A model generated the notes under the pieces. That model was given only the letters and a program-made list of their open reading frames with translations. It did no database searches and had not been told where the DNA came from. From Chimonanthus salicifolius (Eukaryota > Streptophyta > Magnoliopsida > Laurales > Calycanthaceae), in contig CM023537.1 of assembly GCA_013350335.1 (NCBI GenBank), positions 12,505,884 through 12,569,883 of the forward strand: 64,000 bases of DNA, written 5' to 3'. Below, in pieces: positions 24,460 through 34,874 of the stretch (position 1 is the first letter of the stretch; each line of letters opens with the position of its first letter). The translations under genes and the position numbers were made by a program.

Positions 24460-24790
24460 GAGTATGATATTTTACCTCACATTTCCGTATTCAACCTGAG
24501 ACTGTGGATAACATGATACAAGTGTTTGGGCTAAATGGGCCGAGCCAGCCTCATATAAATTTTTTTCTGCTGATTTAAATGAATTATAGTTAGTTTGTGG
24601 GTTCAAGTCTCATTAGCGCCAAATAAGATTGTCGATTAATGAAAATTAATTTAACAAATTCAAATATAAAAGTCAACTTCAAATTGATTCGATAAATGAC
24701 TTAGATGATGATAATCATAATCATACTGATGAGTCAAATTGATTAGAACCATTTATGATTCCTCACAAAATACAAAAGAATTCATTAAAA
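24460..24790. repeat. Dispersed direct repeat, left copy
   Basis: About 320 bp (gatattttacctcacatttccg ... aaaagaattcatt) repeated at 25500-25805 with roughly 90 percent identity. The two copies enclose about 700 bp containing 'gggctgagttcttgggcc' and similar LTR-like phrases. This could be a local duplication or the flanks of an old element. It contains a tRNA-like B-box phrase (gggttcaagtctc). Confidence 0.65.
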
Positions 24791-25499
24791 TAATAATTTT
24801 TTTATTAAGAAATCAATATTTTAAAATTTTAACATTATCCCATAAATATCACGTATAGCCAATAAGTCCTGTATCTGAACGGCCCTATACTCACTGGGCT
24901 GAGTTCTTGGGCCATCTTGGCTAATACATATCACTCTAGTGTTAAGGGCCGATACGAATAAAAGAGAAAGTAGACGAAATAGTCACAAATCAATCCCATC
25001 TTGTATCCATTACATTAAAAGGCTGAATCCAAGCCCATTAAAGATCAATTGGCCTAATGATCCATCGATTGTAAATGACTGGACCAGTTAAAGTCAATTA
25101 TTTATTCATACTTAGTTGGCCTTTTAATTCACTAGGTCATACAATCATCGATTGTATTTTAAGTGCCTATTGAAATCATTGACTACTCAAGAAAATACAT
25201 AAAGACATCCTTTAAAAGATTGTCCAAGTTGAGACCCACATGATCATATACAACTCGGTTTTTCACAAAACCACTGATCTTATTATAGGCCCATTCCTAT
25301 GGGTTTCACTTTGGATGGTACATGTCCTATAAATCTCATTGGATCAATCGCAAAGGGGAGGTCCTCCGATCGAATTTCATTTCACTCTAAAGGATCATTT
25401 TCCGTAATTCGCAAATTCGCAAGAGAGATCCAAGATATTGTTAGAAACGACTTCTTCAAACTAAAAAAAAAAAATTGAAAATTTGAAAAAATTGATCCA

Positions 25500-25805
25500 A
25501 GATATTTTACCTCACATTTCCGTATTCAATTTCAACCTGAGACTGTAGATAACATGATACAAGTGTATGGGCTAAAGGGCTGAGTCAGCCCCATATAATT
25601 TTTTTTTTCTGCTGATTTTAATGAATTATAGTTAAATTGTGGGCTCAAGTCTCATTAGCACCAAATAAGATTGTCGATTTATGAAAAATAATTTAACAAA
25701 TCCAAATATAAATATCAATTTTAGATTGATTGGATAAATGACTTATATAATGATAATGAGTCAAATTGATTAGAACCATCGATTCCTCAAAAAAATATAA
25801 AAGAA
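25500..25805. repeat. Dispersed direct repeat, right copy
   Basis: Second copy of the 24460-24790 segment, same orientation. It is followed by AT-rich sequence to about 26030 with no gene. Confidence 0.65.
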
Positions 25806-26029
25806 TTCATTTTAACTAATAAGATAGACAACTGAAAATATGATTCAAACGAAAAAAAACAGACGTTATGGATAGTAGAGATGTCGGGTGAGTAACGATA
25901 TGAATTTTTTATAGAAATAAATAGAAAAGTAGAATTTGAAAATAAGAATAATGATGATAATAAAAATATAAAACTTAAACATATTATAATCAAATTTCTT
26001 ATATATAAAACAAAACCTCAAACTAATTA

Positions 26030-26775
26030 CAAACCACACAGTGTTTCAAAAAAACTAATCGGTTTTTTAATCTCTATTCCTTATGTTGGGACCCTCACTT
26101 TGTGGTTTGCATCATTGGCCAAGTATCATATTGAATTTAGAATCAAAGGTCATGGAAGCAAAATCCACTTTCTAATCATTGCTTAAAATAGCCTTCTCTA
26201 TCCTTTTGGGTGGGTTCTTGTAATTATATTTTAACCATGTCAAGATACCATTGTAGCTATATTCTTCACTGGTGTTTCAAGTTAATTTTATATTACTTGG
26301 AGCAATTAAAAGTATAAAGTGGTCACAGTCATCATAATCATCATCAGTAAAGCCTTATTATATGGCAAATTAATAAAAATGGAATGTGGGCCTTTCAGAA
26401 AAAATACTAAACATTGTTGAGAGATCTGCAAACTGCTTTTCAAAGCTAATGAGCTGAACCAAGGGTTATTTTAAAATACTAGGTTAAGAGCCAAAGTGAA
26501 GAACTGTAAGAAACTGAATTAAAAATCTGAGTGATGATGGAATCAGCTCAAGACCTTTTATAATTATAGCGATGATCACAACGGTATTACAGTGATTGTT
26601 AGCATATATTAACATATTAGATTAGGTCTGTCTCTAGTTTCTATCTATAAGGGTGTGTTAGGATATCAGTGATTTGTCCATTACAATGGTTCATATTTGA
26701 ATAAGTGGATCACACTTAGATCCATTGGAAAGGCTTATGTTTGAATAAGTGATCCGTCAAAAATCAGTTTTTGAT
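26030..26775. repeat. Block duplicated with 15890-16170
   Basis: Shares ordered blocks with the region behind SCPL copy B (see 15890-16170), with extra sequence in the middle. It lies downstream (3') of the - strand CEP-like gene copy 2. Confidence 0.6.
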
Positions 26776-26939
26776 GTAAAAGGAAATAAGTAAATTAAAG
26801 TATAGAAATGTTGGCAACATAAGGTAGAAGAGCACATAAGTTTTTGAAGATGAATTAAGAGACATCAAGCAAATTACCACACAATTGAGAATATTTATTT
26901 ACAATAATATAATAATAACAGACAACCCACCACAAGATT

Positions 26940-27188
26940 TGTTAGGATTGGGTATTCAACCAAAAGACTACTCCATTCCTAATAAGTAGTAACACTAAGG
27001 GAATCCCCTAGTTAGACAGAATGACTAGCCGCGTTCTATTTGCCAGAGAACCTCATTCGAGAGGGGATTGTTGGGCAGTCGAACGAGTCCCACATCGGTT
27101 GGTGAAGAGAGAGATATGTGACTCATATTAAATTTGATACACTCCACCCAATAGACTACTCTTTTGGATTGGATATGTAGTCCTAATA
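26940..27188 (+). mobile_element. TRIM remnant, + orientation
   Basis: The right half is an LTR beginning TGTTGGGCAGTCGAACGAGTCCCACATCGG and ending near GTAGTCCTAATAAG. The left half holds the end of a second LTR (ttgttaggattgggtattcaaccaaaagac, read in pieces) and a short non-coding internal part. Same family as 9328-9674 and 55221-55342. It ends 60 bp from the stop codon of the CEP-like gene. Confidence 0.55.
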
Positions 27189-27247
27189 AGATTTACATGC
27201 ACGCTTTACATGGATAAGAGCTTCTACAAATAGGTATCAGCTGGTCC

Positions 27248-27592
27248 TCATTCATGACCTCCACCATGTCCAGCACCAGGGCTGCGACCAGGTGGTGTAG
27301 GCTCTGCTGCATCCTTTGTTGCCACCTTGCTATTATAGTAAGACTTCTTCCTTGTTGTCTCTTCACTAGGTTTTGATCCTTGTCTAAACTCTCTTTGAGC
27401 ACCACTTACCTTCATGGCACCCATTCTCTCTGTTGGTGGAGCCATTGTAAGAACTCTTTCCAACCTCACAATCTTTCTATTCACATGAATTCTACTTCCA
27501 ACATTCTCAACATAGTGAGGAGAAGAAAGAGCCACTGAAACAAGCACAATGGAGAGAAATATCACCAAAAGGAAGGACACCCTAAGAGCCAT
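27248..27592 (-). CDS. CEP-like secreted peptide precursor, copy 2, intact
   Basis: 114-residue precursor without introns. Residues 1-23 form a signal peptide (MALRVSFLLVIFLSIVLVSVA). A variable middle follows, and the C-terminus is AEPTPPGRSPGAGHGGGHE. The PPGRSPGAGH element matches the core of C-terminally encoded peptides (PGxSPGxGH), but the usual Asp at the start of the box is Glu or absent and a five-residue tail follows Gly-His. PIP/PIPL peptides, which also end in GxGH, are the alternative family. A TATA box lies at 27672-27681. Its broken paralogue is at 5229-5534. The likely role is an apoplastic signalling peptide released by proteolysis with Pro hydroxylation; this is family inference. 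The frame, signal peptide and C-terminal motif are directly visible. Confidence 0.7.
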   Translation of the reverse strand: MALRVSFLLVIFLSIVLVSVALSSPHYVENVGSRIHVNRKIVRLERVLTMAPPTERMGAMKVSGAQREFRQGSKPSEETTRKKSYYNSKVATKDAAEPTPPGRSPGAGHGGGHE

Positions 27593-27671
27593 TTTTCCTA
27601 AGAAAGAAATTACAGTAGGATTTAGAAGATGAGAATGTCTTAGCAGATGAGCTCCAGCTCGTTATCTTGCA

Positions 27672-27681
27672 GTATTTATAG
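27672..27681 (-). promoter_or_regulatory. TATA box of CEP-like copy 2
   Basis: CTATAAATAC on the - strand, 80 nt upstream of the ATG at 27592; identical in copy 1. Confidence 0.6.
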
Positions 27682-27689
27682 TGTCCAAA

Positions 27690-28280
27690 ATCAAGCAAAA
27701 ACCAATGAAGGATACTTCACAGTCAAATTCACAAGGAGAATGGGAAAAAGACGTTGGTCAAAACAAAAGAAAGTGCTAGAAAATCCAGTAGTGGCTTTCG
27801 GCATCAACATGACCACATTAAATCCATTTTGTAATTGCAGCCACGAGTGTTTGTCTCCATCTCTTTGGAGTCCTTAAACCCTAAAATAAGCATTCTTAGA
27901 ACCCTCCAAAACATTGGGCAAAGTTTGACCGTTCACTTGTGTATCGTTTTTCTCTAGTGCCTAAATAAAGAAAGTTGAAGTGGTTTAAATTAGTAAGCTT
28001 GGCAAATATACACCACTGTCTCTGCGACTGGGCCCCCAAGCATGGATTTGCTTGTCTCTTGAGAATCTTTCGACCTTGCATTCTCTCTGTGCTTAACAGC
28101 ATCATATTCCATTATTAAGGTTGGCGTCTTAATTAAGAAGCTAACATCGAAATTAGCACTTGGATTAAAAATTTCTTCATGTGCTCAAATGGTACTATCT
28201 CAAGATCAGAGGAGAATCAGAAGTTGCAATATAAACTCTTACATAAATTCAATTTTACTACTTACTAAACAAATGCACAT
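27690..28280. other. Upstream region of CEP-like copy 2, no second gene
   Basis: Short open frames on both strands (27647-27877 +, 27896-28105 -) have no family features. The region is best read as promoter and intergenic DNA of the - strand gene. Confidence 0.5.
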
Positions 28281-28296
28281 AATACTATGTTCAACT

Positions 28297-28504
28297 GACC
28301 TAACCTTGATGGATTGGCTTGACAATCAAGACGCTTGTCTCATGAAGTGAAGTCTTGAATTTCACGCAAAATTACTCCAGGTCACTCTCCACAGGGTTAC
28401 TCTCTATCGACTAAACCAGTGTGTGGATTGGAAGGTCGACATGTGCTCATGAAATTAGTCGCACCTCCAATATAAGGTGGAGATATCCATGTTACAAAAA
28501 AAGA
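28297..28504 (+). mobile_element. tRNA-derived SINE with target duplication
   Basis: 208-bp element flanked by aatactatgttcaact (28281-28296) and aatactgtgttcaact (28505-28520), a 16-bp duplication with one mismatch. The head has an A-box-like stretch (gatggattggcttgac) and a B-box-like 'agtcttgaatttc'. The tail is ggtggagatatccatgttacaaaaaaag. The tail unit (ggagatatccat / ggtgagactaa) recurs in SCPL intron 6 of all copies and at 57380-57560, so it is a genome-wide family. Confidence 0.7.
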
Positions 28505-29267
28505 AATACTGTGTTCAACTCAACGGTGAATATCATAATAATAGTAAATGATGTCTAATTTATTGATAAAAAATTTAGACAAGCTATGGATTCAAAAAAC
28601 ATGTAGTAGCCATGATAAACGTAAAATCTTCGAGGACTTAACTTAACAATTTTAAAGAATATTAGTTTTTATTACATCATTTGTTAAAGATATATTTGGC
28701 AACTATAAGATTCTGATTTTAGAGATTCTAATTTTAAGAGTTTACGAGAAAATCAACTTAGACTAAGGTCTCATTGTTTGATTGCTACTAAAGGATGGAG
28801 AAATTTGTCATTGTAATAGAGTTTGAGAGAGAATCTTTAAGAGATCCACTTATACAGAACATCCCTCGTAGTGTAAAAAGGCTGTAGACATTCCTGCATC
28901 CAGTTTCTTCTTCTTCGTATCATTATTGTTAGGTTGTATCGCACTATCCCCATTACCATCGCCATCAAAGACCACAACAATTCAACGCATCTCACAAGAT
29001 ACAATCAAAGGGTATTAAACGTGTCGAACATTTTCAAGAGTTGAACAAAAACTCAAGCCACCATCCTCTTTACCGTTGGTAGTGTAAATGCAAGATTCTA
29101 GAATCAAATCAAATGTTGTAATGATGGGCATGAAAGTGCCCCTAGATATCTCCATTACCTTTTCTCATCAAGTGGAAAAAGATACCATGAAGAAAATAAC
29201 GACGAAGAAAGGCTTTGCTACGTTTCTTCTTTATTAATTTTACACGAGTAAAACTATGATATGACAA

Positions 29268-29575
29268 TATTTTTTTTTTTTAATGTTAGGTTAGTATTTG
29301 ATTCAAAAGGAGAGCCCAAAGGACAATAAACAAAAGCTCACAGCTCGGGCAAGACCAGAACAACCATATGAACAACAGAAAATAATATAGGGCCAACCCA
29401 AAATAAAAAAGGCCCACAATCAGGCAAAACACTAAACAAGCCCAATTAAGAAGTTAGAGAGATTGAAGCTTGCAAGAAAATGCCAGAATCCTCAGTAGAG
29501 TGATCATCATTTGGATACAAAAAATCAAAATCCCGTGAGCACGCAATCCTTGGGCCATCAGGGCTAAAAAGGTAG
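29268..29575 (-). mobile_element. LINE 3' fragment
   Basis: It starts with a T run (poly-A on the - strand) followed by 'aatgttaggttagtatttgattcaaaagg' (read in pieces), whose complement resembles the plant L1 3' end also seen near 59540 (atttactaacactcattc...). The insert splits a locally duplicated sequence: aaaactatgatatga occurs at about 29243 and 29771. Confidence 0.5.
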
Positions 29576-29576
29576 T

Positions 29577-29905
29577 CGTTGAGAGAATGGTGTCTTAAGT
29601 GTTATATAGAGTAATTGGTTTCTCAAATTAACTGATGTGATACTTTTGTCACTTTCACATCCGCTCTCATCTGCCACTTGACCATATGCCTCAATGTGAA
29701 AACTTCAGATCTACCCTTACGTGCAACTGAACTCTATATCTGCATGCAGAAGCCGCTCTGCTGGTATATTAGAAAACTATGATATGATAACATTCTTATG
29801 CTAGAACTGACTCTCAAAAGCTAGCCGCTGAGAAAATGGTGTCTTAAGTGTTATATAGAGTAATTTGTTTATCAAATTAATTGACGAAATACTTTTGTCA
29901 CTTTC
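29577..29905. repeat. 85-bp direct repeat, two copies
   Basis: 'gttgagagaatggtgtctta ... atacttttgtcactttcac' at 29577-29663 recurs as 'gctgagaaaatggtgtctta...' at 29821-29908. Together with the repeated aaaactatgatatga words this indicates a local duplication of about 240-520 bp around the LINE fragment. Confidence 0.65.
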
Positions 29906-29909
29906 ACTT

Positions 29910-30690
29910 ATAATATATAGAAAAAATCAAACCATTTCTAAGAGACGAGGGAGGAAGGTAGGTGCCCTTGTTGTTTCTTAGATACGAGAGAAGTAAGGTG
30001 ACTTGCCATTTCTGGACTGAGTACTGAGTCAAGTCCGATTCAAGGTCTTTCCTTATCAGATTGCACATGCTATATTAGCATAAGCAAGATGGCTTCCTAA
30101 CCTCAAAAATTTTAATATAATTTTCATTTAATATGAGATATTTTTCTTCTCATATTTTAATGTTATTAGAAAAAGGAGTTGTGCTAGTGAAACTTAACTA
30201 CTAAAACTTAATATTAAGACTAACTCCAAGTCTTAGGCTCCGCATGATGCATTGGAGACCACATGAACAAGTAATGGTTAATCCTAATAATGTGATTTTG
30301 ACCTTTAAGTCATTATGGATATGAGCCGTTGAACTAAAAATCAATGGATGGAATGACCTAATGGGTAATACTATTTAATCTTTATTTAACATTAACTATG
30401 TGGGAGATTAAGACCCATTTAAAGACAATTTTAGACTATCACCATTCAATCTACAGGGAAAACAAATTATGGTAGATTTCTTTTAGGAAAAAAAACTCCT
30501 AATTTTTTTAATAATTTTAGAAAAGCCCCAAAAAATCCCTTGAAGCATCAATAACTAATGGTCAATTGCTGTTTTCTTTGAAGGTTCTATTTGATGATTA
30601 TAGAGCTGACTTAATAGTTCCTGATAAATACTGAAAAATGATAATTTTATCTTTTAATATTGGATTAGTTAGTTTTTAAATCTTATTTGT
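29910..30690. other. No gene seen
   Basis: AT-rich intergenic DNA without motif-bearing frames or clear repeat ends. Confidence 0.5.
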
Positions 30691-33400
30691 TTTGTATTAT
30701 TATTATAATATATTATATATTTAAAAATTATTATTGTTAGTATCTTATTTTATTTAATTGATGTGTTTTGTATGTTTTTAGGTAAAACTATTTTCTCAAC
30801 TTCTACGTATACTTGGGTTGATGAATGAGAGGATGGCTTGCCACGAATCCAAGCAACTGCTGAAACAAAGAAAGGAAGAAAGAAAGAAAAAGCAGCTGAA
30901 AAAAGAAATTCAGCCAGTTGGCTGGGACGGTGGAGGATACACAGGAAAGAAAGAAGAAGGTGGGACCTACATGCTGAATGGTTTACAAAAGTAAACAACA
31001 TAAAGAATCAAAGAAAGGAAAGAAGTATATGACGAGTTGAGTTCCGTGTGGAAGAAAGAAAATATAAAAGATCGTAGGAGTTGGAATTGAGAAAGGGGCT
31101 TACACGGTGTAAAAAATTAGTAATATAGAGTCGGTAATTCTAGGCCGCGCATTTAGGCATTCGAATTTTTATCTGCTGCGAGACACTAATTTTTAGATTT
31201 TTAAGATAAATTATCCTTTTACCCTTTCATATTTTATCTTTTGGATAATTTTTCAGTTCCAAACTGTGCGATCATTACGATATTTCGAACGAATGACTAT
31301 TGACATGCTACAGTGAAATTCTTTTAAATTTTAAACAGTAAAATCTCTTTTAAATTTTTAAAATTATTTTTTAAGCACTGTGTATTTCTAAAATTTCTCA
31401 AATTGAATATCCGGACTAATTACGATAGACTGATAAAAATACTTTAAGAATTCAAAGTCGTTTGACACTCTCAAATGCTTAAAATACAGTGTTTTCCAAA
31501 TAAAGATACCTCTTGATTATGCCGAAAACACATTTAGAATGTCAAAAGACCTTAAAGTCTTAAAATATTTTTATCAGGTTATCATAATTAGTCCGGATAT
31601 TTAATTTGAGAAATTTTGGAAATACACAGTGCTTAAAAACTAATTTTTTAAATAATAAAATTCTCTTTAAAATTTTAAAGTTATTTTTTAGGCACTGTGT
31701 ATTTCCAAAATTTCTAAATTAAATATCCAGGATAATTACGATAACCATAAAAATATTTTGAGACTTCAAGGTCTTTTGACACTCCCAAATGTGTTTTTGG
31801 CGCAGCGAGAGATACTCTTATTTGTAAACAGTGTGTTTTAAGTATTTGGGAGTTTCAAAAGACCTTAAATTCTTAAAGTATTTTTATCATGTTATATTAG
31901 TCTGGATATTCAATTTGAAAATTTTTTAAAATACATAATGCTTAAAAAATAACTTTTTTAAATAATAAAATCTCCTTTAAATCTTTAAAGTTATTTTTTA
32001 AGCACTGTGTATTTCCAAAATTTCTCAAATTAAATATCCAGACTAATTACGATAACCTGATAAAAATATTTTAAGACTTTAAGGTCTTTTGACATTCCTA
32101 AATGTGTTTTCAGCATAGCCGAGAGATACCCTTATTTGGAAAACATTGTATTTTAAGCATTTGGGAGTATCAAATGACGTTGAATTTTTAAAGTATTTTT
32201 ATCAGTCTATCGTAATTAGTCCGGATATTCAATTTGAGAAACTTTGGAAATACACAGTGCCTAAAAAATAACTTTAAAATTTTAAAAGAGACTTTACTGT
32301 TTAAAATTTAAAAGAATTTCACTGTAGCATATCAACCGTCATTCGTTTGAGTGATCGTACAGTCAAATTGTTCGAAGGAACTGAAAAATCAACTAAAAAA
32401 TCACCAGAAGGATAAAATGTGGGAGGACAAAATGGTAATTTATCTCAAAAATCTGAAAACTGGTGTCTAATATAAAAAAAAACCTGAGTGTCTAAATGCA
32501 AGGCCTAATTCTATTTATAAAAAAGGCCATTCGCACAGTGCAAGGAGAGGACGGTACAGACATCACATTTACAAGGCTCGGCTGAAGCAGAGAGGTAGGG
32601 CTGAAGCAGAAAGATAGGATTTTATTTTTTTATCTCTTTTATTTTAATTTTTTCATAAAGTCCGGCTAATTTCTTTATATTAAGGTTGAGGATGAAACCC
32701 CATTAATAAAATACTGTTCTTTTATTTGTTTATTTAATTTCTGAATATGTGCGTTCAATTATTTATGATTTATGTTTCATTAGATTAATTAGATGTTAAT
32801 TATTTTCACCACTAATATCATGTATATGTGGTAGTTAATATTAATATTTGATTCATCATTGCTCGACGTTTAAATTAATTTAAAAATAAAATCCTTTGAT
32901 TTATTGTTTTCTTTTATTTTAATTTAAATACATTGGATGCTTAGATTAATTCCTTTGATCCATTGTCTTTTGAGTTAAGATTGGATACATTGAATACTTA
33001 GAATTTACGTTTTTAAGCAAAGGAAAATCAATCTTTGAACACCATATTAATAAACTTAAATGTTTAAATCTTTAAAGCTTAGGAATTAATAAATAAATAA
33101 TTGGGATATTATGGATTTAATGGTGGTGGAATCTGATACCTTAGTAATTTCTCTCACTTGATTTAATCTCCGTTTTTAGTTGTTTTAATTAATTTTGAAA
33201 TTTTAATTCAATCATTCTCCTGAAAAATTGTTAACTAGGTTAAGGTTAAAATCTTAGGCTTTTTAATTTATTTTCCCATTCATTCTAAATCAAGTCCTTG
33301 TGGGTTTGACTTCGCACTTACATATCTCTATACTCCAATTCGATTCGTGCGCTTGCGAATTATAAATTTAAATTTACACAACAGTTCCCACTAATTTCAA
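30690..33400 (+). mobile_element. Old non-autonomous LTR-type element interrupted by a foldback element
   Basis: The left part (gatgtgttttgtatgtttttaggtaaaac..., purine-rich aaagaaaggaag tract) and the right part (agtccggctaatttctttat, gaggatgaaacccc, cttgtgggtttgacttcg, cgattcgtgcgcttgcgaat) are phrases typical of the non-coding ends of large plant LTR elements. The two parts are separated by 31140-32508. The 64-codon frame at 30838-31032 is part of the purine-rich tract. Family assignment is uncertain. Confidence 0.35.
31140..32508. mobile_element. Large foldback (long inverted repeat) element
   Basis: The two ends are reverse complements over several hundred bases: TAGGCC..GCATTTAGGCA at 31142 against TGTCTAAATGCAAGGCCTA at 32490-32508, then aagataaattatccttttaccc against ggtaatttatctc, and tgctacagtgaaattcttttaaa against tttaaaagaatttcactgtagca. 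The centre consists of further inverted copies of one module (aagcactgtgtatttccaaaatttctcaaatt...gataacctgataaaaatactttaag) alternating in direction. Short 'attc' occurs at both edges. It has no ORF. The same module builds the element in SCPL intron 6 (2300-3385). Confidence 0.75.
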
Positions 33401-33525
33401 GGGCTAAGGATTTAAAACTTAAAAGGATCATTTACTATAACTTAAAGTGGATATTATTGAATAATTGCATATTTGTAAAAAAAATTATAATAGACACTAA
33501 TTTCCTTCTATACTAATACTAGGGC

Positions 33526-33665
33526 TGCAACTCGGATCGGGTTTTGACTGGACATTCATGACCCAACCCGAGAAATCATGAAGGTCAGGTTGAGAATTTT
33601 GGATCAGCGGATCAAGTCGGATTGAGAAGACAAAAATCTATATGAAATTCGAGTCGAGTCAGAGA
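33526..33665. mobile_element. Partial copy of the 13374-13728 MITE
   Basis: Begins tagggctgcaactcggatcgggtt and follows the first about 140 bp of the complete MITE, then breaks off at gagtcagagagg. Confidence 0.65.
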
Positions 33666-34115
33666 GGAATAATTTTCTAATTAATATTGCTTTTTTAGAT
33701 TTCATAATAACCATACGCCGCTGCTTTTATAAGCCAATTTCAAAGGTCAAAACAATGTGACGTGAGAGTGAGACAAGTCTCAAAGAGCCTCACGGCCTTT
33801 TCGTTATTATAACTTTATAAGTACGATGCTAATTTAACACGGCTGAGTCATAAGTTTTTTTATAATTTAAATTAAAATAAATATAACTTTAAAATAAATT
33901 AGAGTTCATTAATCTTACAAAATTGAATAAATAGCTGGTCTGTGAATTTTAAAAAATATTTCATTATATATAAAATCACATGATTTAAACTAAATAAAAA
34001 TATAATTAACGTGAAGTTTCTATTAATTTTATTTTCTTAAATCAACTGAATAAAGATGTTTAAATAAAAAATCATTTTCATAAACAGTGTATTTATAATT
34101 TATACGTTAATTTAG

Positions 34116-34206
34116 TGAAATTTATATAAAAAATAATTATATTGAGACTGAGTCATCACGACTCAGTAATGTCAGATTATAATTACTTTTTATATAAATT
34201 TCATAT
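34116..34206. repeat. AT-rich hairpin
   Basis: Inverted repeat: gaaatttatataaaaaataat ... gactgagtc, a 5-base loop, then gactcagt ... aattactttttatataaattt. Stem about 40 bp with few mismatches. Could be a MITE core. The neighbouring 94-codon frame (34405-34689) has no recognisable domain. Confidence 0.55.
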
Positions 34207-34874
34207 AAAAAGTATTCCTCCATGTCCTGACTGCACCTGAGACATCGATAGCATCAGCACGCATCAGAACTAATAAATATTATTATCATCATAGCACCCG
34301 CACTAATATGATTGAGAGTAAGTAACTTGTGTGTACTTACTTCAATTGTTTATTAGTGTTTAGGGTTCAGTTTTTTTATTCTCGATTTTTTATGGAAAAA
34401 AATCATGGAAAAATATTTCATAAAATATAATTATTTAAAAATAAAATATAGCAAGGAATTTATTGATAATTTATTGAGATATTATCGTGATATTACCATT
34501 TATTGTGTTTTTAACACGTTATTTTCAGGACTTTACAACAGATTTACCGTAGTGCTAATAAATATGTGTTATGAATATAGTAATGCTATAAATTCAATAA
34601 ATGAAAGGTTAAGTGAGAACATGAATGAACTGAGAGAGCTGACAGTAACTTTGGAAACTATAAAATCCATTGGCAACCTAATTTTGTGAACAACGTAATG
34701 TATATTTACAAATCCTTAAGCTGGCATTGCAACAGGGTACCATCTTATTATGTACAATCCATTCAGTATTACTGTATTGGCTGTGCAACCCTTTTATTGT
34801 AAGAAGATACACACATTCAAATACTACTAACTAGCACCAATCGTTTATGCTAAAATCCTAACTTGTATCAGTTT

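Noticed and set aside
34405..34689. 94-codon frame (MEKYFIKYNYLKIKYSKEF...)
   Set aside because: AT-rich, no known domain or signal peptide, no promoter; composition equals surrounding DNA.
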